DNA of 64,000 bases from Comamonas terrigena NBRC 13299 (lineage in GTDB: Bacteria; Pseudomonadota; Gammaproteobacteria; Burkholderiales; Burkholderiaceae_C), in the NCBI RefSeq assembly GCF_006740045.1, contig NZ_AP019749.1, positions 4,173,001 to 4,237,000 on the forward strand, written 5' to 3'. Made by a program: the position numbers and the translations under genes. Shown one piece after another: positions 17,496 to 25,830 of this stretch (its first letter is position 1; every line of letters begins with the position of its first letter). Under the pieces are notes generated by a model, which searched no databases, was not told the origin of the DNA, and was given only the letters and a program-made list of their open reading frames with translations.

Positions 17496-19275
17496 AGCGC
17501 ACCATCACATAGTCACCGGGTGCATCACACACCACGTTTTCCGCCGCAATGGCGGGAGGTTGGATCGCCGCGCCGGAGCGGGCACTGATCCAGGCGTGCA
17601 TGGCTTCCCACCAGGAACCCTGGATCACCGGCGCCTGGGCCACCCAGTCGTCGGGATCGATCCAGCCCTGGCCGTCTTCCACGCTGGCGATCTGGTAGCT
17701 GCGACGCGGGCGGCCGGGCTCCGACACAATGCCCGCGTTGTGCCCGCCGGCGGCCAGAACAAAGGTCACGTGCGTATCGGTCTGCAGATGGATCTTGTAG
17801 ACCGACTTCCAGGGTGAGACATGGTCGCGCGTGGTTCCCACCACCATCATCGGCGCGCTGATGTCCATCAGCGCCACAGTGGCCCCGGCAAAGCGGTACT
17901 GGCCGTTGGCCAGCGCGTTGTTCAGGAACAGCGAGGTCAGGTACTCCGTGTGCATGCGTGCCGGCAGACGGGTCTGGTCGGCATTCCAGCTCATGAGATC
18001 GAAGCTGCTGTCTTCCTCGCCCAGCAGGTAGCGGCTGGTGTTGCGCGACCAGACCAGGTCCTTGGAGGCCAGGAACTGGAAGGAGCCCCCCATCTGCCGG
18101 CCCGACAGATAGCCTTTTTCCGCCATGGCGCGGCGCAGGCTCTCCAGCTGGTCGTCGTCGATGAATACCCCGAGCTCGCCGGGTTCGGAGAAATCGGTCT
18201 GCGCCGCCAGCAGCATGACGGAGGCCAGCTCCGGCAGGTCGGCAGGCACCAGGGCTTTTTCCTTGGCACTCCAAGCGCCGGGCTTCTTGCGCGCCAGGCG
18301 GCCCAGGGTGGCCGCGACGATGGCCAGGAAGGTGCCGCCCAGGCAATAGCCCATGGTGTGCACGCGTGCCGCACCAGTGCGGGCCTTGGTGGCTTCCAGC
18401 GCCGCCAGCACGCCGCTGGAGAGGTAGTCCTGCATCTTCAGGTCGCGGTCCGAGGCATCTGGGTTGCGCCAGGAGACGATGAGCACCGTGTGGCCCTGGT
18501 CCACCAGGTACTTCACCATGGAGTTGCCGGGCGACAGGTCCAGGATGTAGTACTTCATGATGCACGACGGCACGATGAGCACCGGCTCGGCCTGCACCTT
18601 GGCCGTGGTGGGCAGGTACTGGATCAGCTCGATCAGGTGGTTGCGGAACACCACCTTGCCCGGCGTGCAGGCCACATCCTTGCCCACGGCAAATTCCAGC
18701 GGCTCCAGCGCTTCGGCGGGCGTATCGGCCTTGGCCTTGCGCAGGGCCTTCAGGTCCTGGGTGAAATGCTGGAAGCCCTTGCGCAGGCTTTCGCCCTGGG
18801 TCTCGCGGGCCTTGGCCAGCACCTCGGGATTGGTCGCCGCCCAGTTGGACGGGGACATCGCATCCAGGCCCTGGCGGGCAAAGAAATCCACCATGTGGCG
18901 GTGGTGGCGGGTCATGCCGTCGACCTTGGTGGCCTCGCGCCACCAGGCATCGCTGGCCTTGAAGCCTTCCTTCAGCGCGCTGTAGGGCCACTGCGCCCAG
19001 GCAGGGTCTTTGAAACGGGTGTCTTTTTCCGGGGTCTCGGGATGGGCGGGCGTCAGGCTGCGCTGCACCGCTTCGCGCGACAGTTCCACCGCCTTGTGTG
19101 CCAGCGCCATCTGCTTGCCGGGCGACGCCGCCAGGTGCATGGCCCAGTCGGCCGCTGCCAGCCCCAGGGCAATGGGCGACAAGCCCATGCACAGGCGGCT
19201 CAGTTGCGCCTGCACCTGGTCATCAAGCTGTTTGCTGGGATCGATCGCCGGCACGGCGAAGGGGGTGTTCTCCAT
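17485..19275 (-). CDS. phaC: Class I poly(3-hydroxyalkanoate) synthase
   Basis: 596 residues, the size of class I PhaC. The lipase-like box GYCLGG places the nucleophile at Cys311, with Asp484 (TTRDHVSPW) and His512 (AAGGHNAGI) completing the triad. The N-terminal PhaC domain (about 75-245) and PSCIMKYYILDLSPGNSMVKYL motif are conserved. It polymerises (R)-3-hydroxyacyl-CoA on cytoplasmic granules. No phaA or phaB is adjacent; instead the downstream genes encode a small helical protein, FabI, a MaoC-Pta fusion and AckA. The 217-bp upstream gap carries an FNR-type box and a PhaR-like half dyad, suggesting control by oxygen and polymer status. Confidence 0.95.
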   Translation of the reverse strand: MENTPFAVPAIDPSKQLDDQVQAQLSRLCMGLSPIALGLAAADWAMHLAASPGKQMALAHKAVELSREAVQRSLTPAHPETPEKDTRFKDPAWAQWPYSALKEGFKASDAWWREATKVDGMTRHHRHMVDFFARQGLDAMSPSNWAATNPEVLAKARETQGESLRKGFQHFTQDLKALRKAKADTPAEALEPLEFAVGKDVACTPGKVVFRNHLIELIQYLPTTAKVQAEPVLIVPSCIMKYYILDLSPGNSMVKYLVDQGHTVLIVSWRNPDASDRDLKMQDYLSSGVLAALEATKARTGAARVHTMGYCLGGTFLAIVAATLGRLARKKPGAWSAKEKALVPADLPELASVMLLAAQTDFSEPGELGVFIDDDQLESLRRAMAEKGYLSGRQMGGSFQFLASKDLVWSRNTSRYLLGEEDSSFDLMSWNADQTRLPARMHTEYLTSLFLNNALANGQYRFAGATVALMDISAPMMVVGTTRDHVSPWKSVYKIHLQTDTHVTFVLAAGGHNAGIVSEPGRPRRSYQIASVEDGQGWIDPDDWVAQAPVIQGSWWEAMHAWISARSGAAIQPPAIAAENVVCDAPGDYVMVRYAD

Positions 19276-19368
19276 GAAATGGCCTCAGTGTCTCGGGTTT
19301 ACAAATGGATGCACAAGCACCAATTCTCGGCAATAAGCCCCGGAAAACCAAAAGCAACTCCGCCCTGC

Positions 19369-19382
19369 TTGACACAAGTCAA
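19369..19382. promoter_or_regulatory. FNR/ANR box upstream of phaC operon
   Basis: TTGACACAAGTCAA is a perfect inverted repeat in its arms (TTGAC-N4-GTCAA) and matches the FNR/ANR family consensus TTGAT-N4-ATCAA with the common C/G variant. Its centre is about 100 bp from the phaC start codon on the minus strand, suitable for activation of a transcript starting near 19330. The only other gene nearby ends here (GMC oxidoreductase stop at 19493), so the site can only serve phaC. Confidence 0.65.
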
Positions 19383-19425
19383 AGCTGCGCAAAACGGCTA
19401 TGACGCTTTATACCCCGGTAAATTA

Positions 19426-19439
19426 TTGCGCTGCAACAA
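19426..19439. promoter_or_regulatory. Possible PhaR-like site
   Basis: TTGCGCTGCAACAA contains TGC/GCA elements in imperfect dyad, reminiscent of TGC-core sites bound by PhaR repressors near PHA genes. The resemblance is weak and the site lies upstream of the FNR box. Confidence 0.25.
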
Positions 19440-19492
19440 TTTCGGACACCCCCGCCAGCCCTGCACCCCAAGCAGGCGCTCACCTCGGCGCT

Positions 19493-21091
19493 TCACGCTG
19501 CGGCGAAATGGCGCAATAGCGCAGCGGCACGCTCGGCAATCATCACCGTCGGGGCCTGGGTGTTGCCGCTGGTGATGCGCGGCATCACCGAGGCGTCGAC
19601 CACCCGCAGCCCCTGCACGCCATGCACGCGCAGCTGGCTGTCCACCACGTCCTGCGGCCCCACCCCCATGCGGCAGGTACCCACCGGATGGTAGATGGTA
19701 TCGGCCCGCTTGCGTACCCAGTCTGCGATGGCGCGCTCGTCCTGCACCGCGTCCAGCTCCGCCATCTCCCGTCCGCCCAGCTGCGCCAGCGCCGGCTGGC
19801 GCAGTATCTCCCGCACCCGCTGCACCCCGCGCACCAGGCGCGCCATGTCGTCGGGATGGGACAGGAACTGCGGGTCGATCAACGGCGCCGCCAGCGGGTC
19901 AGGGCTGGCCAGCCGCAGCTGGCCCCGGCTGGCGGGTTGCAGCACACAGACATGGCAGCTGAAACCATGCCCCCAGGTGTGACCCCGGCCATGGTCGGCC
20001 TGCTTGCCGGGCAGGAAATGCAGCTGCAGGTCCACTTCCGGCTCTGCAGACCGGCTGCGGATGAAGCCACCCGCTTCCGCCAGATTGCTGGTCAGCATGC
20101 CGGTGCGGTGCTGGCGCCACTCCCATGCGCCCCGGGCAATGCGCTGCAGGCCGGGCAGCGACACCCCCACGCCCAGCGCCGTGCCCGGCAGGCTGTGCAC
20201 CACCGTCACATCCGGGTGGTCGTGCAGGTGCGCCCCCACGCCGGGCAGGTCCACCTGCACCGGCACGCCCAGTGCGTGCAGATGCGCCCCCGGCCCGATG
20301 CCGGAGAGCATCAGCAGCTGCGGCGACTGCAGCGCGCCGGCGCACAACAGCACCTCGCGCTGGCAGTGCAGGGTTTCGCGCCGGCCGCCGCACAGCAATT
20401 CCACCCCGCAGGCGCGGCGGTCTCCGTCCAGCAGAATGCGCAGCACCTGGGCGCCGGTGCGCACTTCCAGATTCGGGCGGCTGCGGTGCGGCGCCAGATA
20501 GGCCTGGTAGGCACTGCAGCGTGCGCCCTGGCGCTGGAACACCTGGTAGAGGCCCACGCCCTCCATGCTGTGGCCATTGAAGTCCGTGTTGCGCGGGTAG
20601 CCCGCCTGCATGCCGGCCTGCACAAACGCCTGGCTCAGCGCGTCGGGCGACTGCAGATCGCTCACCTGCAGCGGCCCCTCTGCGCCATGCCAGCAGTCCG
20701 CGCCCCGGCTGTTGCCTTCGGCCTGCAGAAAATACGGCAGCACATCGTCCCAGCCCCAGCCCGGGTTGCCTGCGGACTCCCAGAAGTCGAAATCGGACGG
20801 CAGCCCCCGGATATAGATCATGGCGTTGATCGCGCTGGAGCCGCCCAGCACCTTGCCCCGGGGCTGGTAGCCGCGCCGCCCGTTCAGACCGGGCTGCGGG
20901 GTGGTGGCGAACCCCCAGTTGTACTGCCCCGTCTTGGGCAGCAGCGCCAGGCCCGCCGGGCAGTGCAGCAGCGGGCTGGCGTCTTCCGGCCCCGCTTCCA
21001 GCAGGCAGACCTGGGAGCCAGGCTCCTCGCTCAGCCGCGCGGCCAGCACCGAGCCCGCAGCCCCTCCCCCGATCACGATGTAGTCTCGCAT
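19493..21091 (-). CDS. GMC-family FAD oxidoreductase
   Basis: 532 residues. The FAD-binding GxGxxG variant IGGGAAGSVLAARL is at the N-terminus, followed by GMC signature 1 (GKVLGGSSAINAMIYIRG) and signature 2 (AGALQSPQLLMLSGIGP). The C-terminus has YHPVGTCRMG and the SGNTQAPTVMIAERAAALL segment, including the Asn that pairs with the catalytic His. It resembles choline/alcohol dehydrogenases of the GMC family, cytoplasmic flavoenzymes that oxidise primary alcohols. The true substrate is unclear. It is divergent from a 3-hydroxyacyl-CoA dehydrogenase gene. Confidence 0.92.
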   Translation of the reverse strand: MRDYIVIGGGAAGSVLAARLSEEPGSQVCLLEAGPEDASPLLHCPAGLALLPKTGQYNWGFATTPQPGLNGRRGYQPRGKVLGGSSAINAMIYIRGLPSDFDFWESAGNPGWGWDDVLPYFLQAEGNSRGADCWHGAEGPLQVSDLQSPDALSQAFVQAGMQAGYPRNTDFNGHSMEGVGLYQVFQRQGARCSAYQAYLAPHRSRPNLEVRTGAQVLRILLDGDRRACGVELLCGGRRETLHCQREVLLCAGALQSPQLLMLSGIGPGAHLHALGVPVQVDLPGVGAHLHDHPDVTVVHSLPGTALGVGVSLPGLQRIARGAWEWRQHRTGMLTSNLAEAGGFIRSRSAEPEVDLQLHFLPGKQADHGRGHTWGHGFSCHVCVLQPASRGQLRLASPDPLAAPLIDPQFLSHPDDMARLVRGVQRVREILRQPALAQLGGREMAELDAVQDERAIADWVRKRADTIYHPVGTCRMGVGPQDVVDSQLRVHGVQGLRVVDASVMPRITSGNTQAPTVMIAERAAALLRHFAAA

Positions 21092-21209
21092 TGGATATGT
21101 CCCATCCGTGCCTTGTCGAGCAGCACAGTGGGCTACACATTAACGGGGATGCCACGGAATTTCGATACCATCTCGCCCGAGCTTTTTTCTTTCTCAGGAG
21201 ACTTTTCAT

Positions 21210-22058
21210 ATGGCAATCCAGACAGTGGGCATCGTGGGTGCAGGCACCATGGGCAACGGCATCGCACAGGCATGCGCCGTGTCGGGCATCAACGTGGTGA
21301 TGGTGGACATTTCCGAAGCCGCCGTGCAAAAAGGCGTGGCCACCGTGTCCGGCAGCCTGGACCGCCTGATCAAGAAGGAAAAGATCACCGCCGCCGACAA
21401 GGAAAAGGCCCTGTCGCTGATCAAGACCTCCACCAGCTATGACGACCTCAAGGGCGCCCAGCTGGTGATCGAAGCCGCGACCGAAAACTACGAGCTGAAG
21501 GTCAAGATCCTCAAGCAGCTGGACGCGCTGCTGGATGCCGACGTGCTGGTGGCCACCAACACCTCGTCGATCTCCATCACCAAGCTGGGCGCCGTCACCC
21601 AGCGCGCCGACAAGTTCATCGGCATGCACTTCTTCAACCCCGTGCCCATGATGGCGCTGGTGGAAATCATCCGCGGCCTGCAGACCAGCGACGCCACGCA
21701 CGACGCCGTCAAGGCCCTGTCGGAAAAGCTGGGCAAGTCGCCCATCACCGTCAAGAACGCCCCCGGCTTTGTGGTCAACCGCATCCTGGTGCCCATGATC
21801 AACGAAGCCTTCCAGGTGCTGAGCGAAGGCACGGCCTCCGCCGAAGACATCGACGCCGGCATGAAGCTGGGCTGCAACCAGCCCATCGGCCCGCTGGCCC
21901 TGGCCGACATGATCGGTCTGGACGTGTGCCTGGCCGTGATGGAGGTCTACCTGGAAGAGTTCGGCGACAGCAAGTACCGCCCCAGCTATCTGCTGCGCGA
22001 AATGGTGGCCGCCGGCCGCCTGGGCCGCAAGACCGGCCAGGGTGTGTACACCTACTAA
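21210..22058 (+). CDS. 3-hydroxybutyryl-CoA dehydrogenase
   Basis: 282 residues, the single-domain Hbd/PaaH type. Rossmann motif GIVGAGTMGNGIAQ is at residues 8-20, catalytic His140 in GMHFFNPVPMMALVEI, and the C-terminal domain has GFVVNRILVPMINEAFQ and GPLALADMIGLDVCLAVME. The enzyme interconverts (S)-3-hydroxybutyryl-CoA and acetoacetyl-CoA with NAD(P). AGGAG precedes the ATG at a good distance. A terminator follows about 50 bp after the stop, so it is probably monocistronic. Hbd (butyrate or beta-oxidation) and PaaH (phenylacetate) cannot be distinguished from this context. Confidence 0.94.
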   Translation: MAIQTVGIVGAGTMGNGIAQACAVSGINVVMVDISEAAVQKGVATVSGSLDRLIKKEKITAADKEKALSLIKTSTSYDDLKGAQLVIEAATENYELKVKILKQLDALLDADVLVATNTSSISITKLGAVTQRADKFIGMHFFNPVPMMALVEIIRGLQTSDATHDAVKALSEKLGKSPITVKNAPGFVVNRILVPMINEAFQVLSEGTASAEDIDAGMKLGCNQPIGPLALADMIGLDVCLAVMEVYLEEFGDSKYRPSYLLREMVAAGRLGRKTGQGVYTY

Positions 22059-22111
22059 AGCGGCCCCGGCTGGTGCGCGCTGACGCAGCGCCACCTCCGG
22101 TTTTCGCTGCC

Positions 22112-22148
22112 AAGCCCGCGACACCTGCGAGACAGGTCGCGGGCTTTT
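22112..22148 (+). terminator. Terminator after 3-hydroxybutyryl-CoA dehydrogenase
   Basis: Stem AAGCCCGCGA with TCGCGGGCTT, extended internally by ACCTG/CAGGT past a single bulged base, then TTTT. Located 54 bp past the stop codon. Confidence 0.85.
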
Positions 22149-22210
22149 CGTCTTCTGGGCGACTGCGCCCGGCCGCGGGGGACCCTAAGGTGCGGCGCAG
22201 GAGACCCGTC

Positions 22211-23032
22211 ATGCCCCTTGCCATCGAAACCCCGACGCCCCCACCCGAGGGCAGCATCCACTGCGAAGTGCGCGGCCATGTGCTGCTGATCGGCATCAAC
22301 CGCCCGGCCAAACGCAATGGCTGGACGCCCGCCATGTTCCAGCAACTGGCCGAGGCCTACACCCGGCTGGACGACGAGCCGGCGCTGCGCGTGGGCGTGC
22401 TGCACGCCTTTGGCGAGCACTTCACCGCCGGTCTGGATCTGCCCATCATGTCGGCCTATCTGAAGGGCGGCAAGAAAGCCATCCCGCCCGGGCTGGTGGA
22501 GCCGCACGACTACGGTCTGGTGGGCTACCGCCGCCGCGCCAAGCCCATGGTGGCCGCCGTCAAGGGCATCTGCTTCACCGTGGGCATCGAGCTGATGCTG
22601 GGCGCCGACATCGTGGTGGCGGCCGACAACTGCCGCTTTGCCCAGCTGGAAGTGCAGCGCTGCATCATGCCCACGGGCGGAGCCACCTTGCGCATGGCCG
22701 AACGTGCCGGGGTGGGCAACGCCATGCTGCACCTGCTGACCGGGGACGAGTTCGACAGTGCCGAAGCGCTGCGCTGCAACTTTGTGCAGAAAGTGCTGCC
22801 CGCCGGCCAGGAACTGGCCGAGGCCCTGCGCATTGCCGAACGCATTGCCCAGCAGGCCCCGCAGGCTGTGGTGGCCACGCGCCAGAACGTGCTCAAGGCC
22901 ATCGAGCTGGGCCAGGCCGCGGCCGTGGCGGACTTCATCCCCGTGCAGCAGCGCCTGGCCCACAGCGACGATGCGGCCGAAGGCGTGCGCTCCTTCATCG
23001 AAAAGCGTCCGGCACGGTTCACCGGAACCTAG
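22211..23032 (+). CDS. Enoyl-CoA hydratase/isomerase family protein
   Basis: 273 residues with a crotonase fold: NRPAKRNGWTPAMFQQLAEAY at the N-terminus, the oxyanion-hole region AFGEHFTAGLDLP, and VKGICFTVGIELMLGADIVVAADNCRFAQLEVQRCIMPTGGA. Of the two glutamates that hydrate enoyl-CoA, the second region carries Glu in QLEVQR but the first position (GIELML) is also Glu, so hydratase chemistry is plausible. Substrate is unknown. The start codon was chosen at MPLAIETP after AGGAGA. Its neighbour upstream is a hydroxyacyl-CoA dehydrogenase, but a terminator separates them. Confidence 0.85.
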   Translation: MPLAIETPTPPPEGSIHCEVRGHVLLIGINRPAKRNGWTPAMFQQLAEAYTRLDDEPALRVGVLHAFGEHFTAGLDLPIMSAYLKGGKKAIPPGLVEPHDYGLVGYRRRAKPMVAAVKGICFTVGIELMLGADIVVAADNCRFAQLEVQRCIMPTGGATLRMAERAGVGNAMLHLLTGDEFDSAEALRCNFVQKVLPAGQELAEALRIAERIAQQAPQAVVATRQNVLKAIELGQAAAVADFIPVQQRLAHSDDAAEGVRSFIEKRPARFTGT

Positions 23033-23099
23033 CCGCAGCCATGCCGGCCGCAGCGTGATGTGGCGTGGCCGGCATTCCGCCCTTCTGGCAGCATGGGCA

Positions 23100-23131
23100 T
23101 TGCAATTAAATTGCGCGCAATTTAATTGCAA
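23100..23131. promoter_or_regulatory. OhrR operator, perfect 32-bp palindrome
   Basis: TTGCAATTAAATTGCG (23100-23115) is followed without spacer by its exact reverse complement to 23131. It contains two AATTxAATT-type half-sites of the kind bound by OhrR dimers, and ends 15 bp before the ohrR start codon, where repressor binding would block transcription of ohrR-ohr. Confidence 0.85.
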
Positions 23132-23146
23132 GCAATAATTCACCCC

Positions 23147-23611
23147 ATGCGTTCCGACTCCGACCTCCTCCCCGACAGTGCCCGACTGCTGCAGCTGGAC
23201 AACCAGGTCTGCTTTGCGCTGTACTCGGCATCGCTGGCCATGACCAAGCTCTACAAGCCCTTGCTGGAAGACATCGGCCTGACCTACCCGCAGTACCTCG
23301 TCATGCTGGTGCTCTGGGAAGGCGACCAGCTCATGGTGTCGGAACTGGGCGAACGCCTGTACCTGGACTCCGGCACGCTGACCCCGCTGCTCAAGCGGCT
23401 GGAGTCGGCGGGCCTGCTGACACGCCTGCGCGATGCGCAGGACGAGCGCCGCGTGCGCATCGCGCTGACCGACGCCGGCCGCGCGCTGCGCAGTGCGGCA
23501 GAAAAAATCCCCGCCTGCGTGCTGCAGAGCACGCAGTGCACCTTGCCCGAATTGCAGGCGCTCACCGGCCAGCTCCACGCCCTGCGTGCACAGCTGGTGC
23601 CGCGCCGGTAA
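23147..23611 (+). CDS. ohrR: Organic hydroperoxide-sensing repressor OhrR
   Basis: 154 residues, MarR fold. The OhrR hallmark [16 protein letters not shown] places the peroxide-sensing cysteine at residue 22. The winged helix follows: [23 protein letters not shown] for recognition and [14 protein letters not shown] for the wing. OhrR is released from DNA when this Cys is oxidised by organic hydroperoxides. A second Cys pair candidate is in ACVLQSTQC near the C-terminus, suggesting the 2-Cys type. The start at MRSDSDL was chosen because an in-frame codon 21 bp upstream would lie almost against the operator. ohr follows in the same direction. Confidence 0.94.
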   Translation: MRSDSDLLPDSARLLQLDNQVCFALYSASLAMTKLYKPLLEDIGLTYPQYLVMLVLWEGDQLMVSELGERLYLDSGTLTPLLKRLESAGLLTRLRDAQDERRVRIALTDAGRALRSAAEKIPACVLQSTQCTLPELQALTGQLHALRAQLVPRR

Positions 23612-23673
23612 TGAAGAGAGACGATTTCCTCCACCCGTCCGCATTGCCGGACACTCTTGCATAGGAAGACACC

Positions 23674-24090
23674 ATGGCACAGCTCGACAAAGTTCTCTAC
23701 ACCGCCCACGCCCACACCACGGGCGGACGTGACGGCGCTTCGCGCACCGACGATGGCCGCCTGGACATTGCCCTGTCCTCCCCCGGCGGTGCCGGCCAAG
23801 GCACCAACCCCGAGCAGCTGTTTGCCGCCGGCTATTCCGCCTGCTTCATCGGCGCGATGAAGGCCGTGGCGGCACGCCAGAAACTGACACTGCCCCAGGA
23901 TCTGGCCGTGGACGCCGAAGTGGACCTGGGCCCGGTGGGCCAGGCCTATGGCATTGCCGTGCGCATGACCATCCACCTGCCGGGCATGGACCCGGCCCAG
24001 GCCCAGCAACTGGTGGACACGGCCCACCAGGTCTGCCCCTACTCCAACGCCACGCGCGGCAACATCGACGTGACACTGAAGATCGCCTGA
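23674..24090 (+). CDS. ohr: Organic hydroperoxide reductase Ohr
   Basis: 138 residues. The OsmC/Ohr family active site is clear: peroxidatic Cys57 in [10 protein letters not shown] and resolving Cys121 in [13 protein letters not shown]. Arg19 and Glu48 (NPEQLF) are the expected activating residues. Ohr is a cytoplasmic dithiol peroxidase using lipoylated proteins as reductant. It lies 62 bp downstream of ohrR with no terminator, forming a bicistronic unit under the palindromic operator; in many species the two genes are separated, so this compact arrangement implies autoregulated induction of both. Confidence 0.96.
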   Translation: MAQLDKVLYTAHAHTTGGRDGASRTDDGRLDIALSSPGGAGQGTNPEQLFAAGYSACFIGAMKAVAARQKLTLPQDLAVDAEVDLGPVGQAYGIAVRMTIHLPGMDPAQAQQLVDTAHQVCPYSNATRGNIDVTLKIA

Positions 24091-24178
24091 AGATCGTCTG
24101 CAGCCGCCCCTCTGTGGTCCTGCGCCGCAGAGGCTATGCGCAGCAAAGGGCGCGGAGTGTCTGCCACTCCACAACCCG

Positions 24179-24202
24179 ACCGGGCCTGGCGCCCGGTTTT
24201 TT
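24179..24202 (+). terminator. Terminator after ohr
   Basis: ACCGGGC and GCCCGGT arms around a 5-nt loop (CTGGC), then six Ts. It sits about 90 bp after the ohr stop and close to the convergent 2H gene. Confidence 0.8.
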
Positions 24203-24212
24203 CATGGCGGCT

Positions 24213-24881
24213 TCAGCCGGTGGTGCCCCACAGTGCACCGGGCTGCGGCAGGTAGCGCTGCTGCTGCAGATCCCACAGCCCCTCCAGTACCAGCGGACCG
24301 GCAATGTCATGGCTGGCATAGCGCACCAGCGCCAGCTGCTGCACCTCCAGTGGAAGCAAAGGCTGGCCCACGCCTACGGCGTGCAATTGATCGACGGCCC
24401 ACAGCAACGGCAGTGACCGTGCGTAGTGTCCCAGCGTCACATGCGGCACGTAGTGCCAGCCCGGCGCCGGCGGCCAGGGCACCAGCGCATCGTGCAGACG
24501 CGCCAGGGTGTCCGCCCCCTGCCCCACACCCAGATAGGGCACGGTGGTGAAACTGCCCACGCCCTGCAGCTGCACGGCAAACGGCGGCTGGGCCAGGGCC
24601 TGCAAGGCCGCCAGATCGGCCTGCAGCTGGGCGGGGCCGAACTCGGCCGCCACATGGGCCATTTCGTCGCACAGCCCACGATAGGCCACGGTCAGGTGCG
24701 GCTGGCGGGCGTAGCGCGACAGCAACGCATCGCCCAGCGCGTGGCGGGCCGCCTGGATGGTGGCATCCACGGCATCGGAGGCAATCCACACCACCCACAC
24801 GGCGCACCAGGGGCAGTTCTGGTGCCAGTCCGCAAAGTCGCGGTCTTCGCAGGGCTGGGACAAAGGGAAAGCGTCGGACAT
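24213..24881 (-). CDS. 2H phosphoesterase / 2'-5' RNA ligase-like protein
   Basis: 222 residues. Two His-x-Thr motifs, QPHLTVAY (about residue 62) and VPHVTLGHY (about residue 147), define the 2H phosphoesterase superfamily. Members cleave or make 2'-5' phosphodiester bonds or hydrolyse cyclic phosphates; bacterial substrates are mostly unknown. A third His near WHYVPH precedes the second motif. The start MSDAFPLSQ is chosen over an 11-codon extension. The N-terminal CPWCAVWVVW stretch contains two Cys and several Trp, unusual for the family. The gene is convergent with ohr and divergent from the metallophosphoesterase. Confidence 0.8.
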   Translation of the reverse strand: MSDAFPLSQPCEDRDFADWHQNCPWCAVWVVWIASDAVDATIQAARHALGDALLSRYARQPHLTVAYRGLCDEMAHVAAEFGPAQLQADLAALQALAQPPFAVQLQGVGSFTTVPYLGVGQGADTLARLHDALVPWPPAPGWHYVPHVTLGHYARSLPLLWAVDQLHAVGVGQPLLPLEVQQLALVRYASHDIAGPLVLEGLWDLQQQRYLPQPGALWGTTG

Positions 24882-25051
24882 GCCCGCAGTGTGCCAGTGC
24901 TGGCCGCGCCACACACAGCAGCCCCCGGTATCCGTTGCGCCCGATGCTCCAAGCTATTCATGGTGTGCGTATTGGAAGCACGGAACCCCGCCGCTCAATT
25001 TTTCGCCTCCCCTAGGTCAAACCCGTAGACCGCTTGCAAGCCCACCGCCAG

Positions 25052-25065
25052 CTTGGGCGCCCAAG
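25052..25065. promoter_or_regulatory. Palindrome abutting the phosphoesterase start
   Basis: CTTGGGCGCCCAAG is a perfect 14-bp palindrome ending 9 bp before the preferred ATG and directly against an alternative ATG at 25066. A second 8-bp palindrome, CTTGCAAG, is at 25033-25040. An operator or a stem hiding the ribosome site are both possible. Confidence 0.35.
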
Positions 25066-25074
25066 ATGGGCGGT

Positions 25075-25830
25075 ATGAAGCTCGCACTGATCTCCGATGT
25101 CCATGCCAACCGCCAGGCCCTGGCGGCCTGCCTCGCACACGCGCGGGCCCAGGGCGCCACGCGCGTCGCCTTTCTGGGTGACCTGGTGGGCTATGGCGGC
25201 GAACCCACGGCCGTGCTGGAACAGGTGATGCAGGAAGTGGCGCAAGGCGCCTGGGCCGTGCAGGGCAACCACGACGCCATTGCCGTGGCTCCGCCCGAAC
25301 AGGTGACCCATGTAGGGGCCCAGGGCGCGCAGTGGACCCACGACCAGCTCAGCCCCGCGCAGCGCCAGTTTCTGGGCGCACTACCGCTGACCTTCCAGGC
25401 CGGCCAGGTGCTGCTGGTGCATGCCAGTGCCGATGGTCCGCAGCGCTGGCATTACGTGGACAACAGCGCAGCGGCCGAGCGCAGCATGAGTGCCGCCACC
25501 CAGCTGGATCCCAACATCCGCTATGTCTTCAGCGGCCATGTGCACGAGCAGGCGCTGTACTTTCTGACCCCGACGGCCAAGCTGATGCGCTTCACGCCCC
25601 AGCCTGGCGTGCCCGTGCCGGTGCCGCCCTACCGCCAGTGGCTGGCCATCGTCGGCTCCTGCGGCCAGCCCCGCGATGGCGACACCCGTGCCATGTATGC
25701 GCTGTTTGACGAAATGGCCTTCACCCTGACGTTCCACCGCGTGGCCTACGACCACGAGGCCGCCGCCCGCGCGGTGCGTGCCACCCCCCTGCCCGAAGCA
25801 TTTGCCCAGCGCCTGCAGGAGGGACGATGA
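25075..25830 (+). CDS. Metallophosphoesterase (calcineurin-like)
   Basis: 251 residues. All five metallophosphoesterase motifs are visible: SDVHAN, GDLVGYG, GNHD, the His in LVHAS, and SGHVHEQ. No signal peptide, so cytoplasmic. The order and spacing resemble the YfcE/MJ0936 group of nucleotide or protein phosphatases. The stop overlaps the start of the Ser/Thr kinase gene (ATGA), so a phosphatase and a kinase are made together; reversal of the kinase's reaction is an attractive but untested reading. The alternative start at 25066 adds three residues. Confidence 0.88.
   Translation: MKLALISDVHANRQALAACLAHARAQGATRVAFLGDLVGYGGEPTAVLEQVMQEVAQGAWAVQGNHDAIAVAPPEQVTHVGAQGAQWTHDQLSPAQRQFLGALPLTFQAGQVLLVHASADGPQRWHYVDNSAAAERSMSAATQLDPNIRYVFSGHVHEQALYFLTPTAKLMRFTPQPGVPVPVPPYRQWLAIVGSCGQPRDGDTRAMYALFDEMAFTLTFHRVAYDHEAAARAVRATPLPEAFAQRLQEGR

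Noticed and set aside
17821..19575. 584-codon frame antisense to phaC
   Set aside because: The phaC triad and length are complete on the other strand, and the antisense frame has no recognisable motif.
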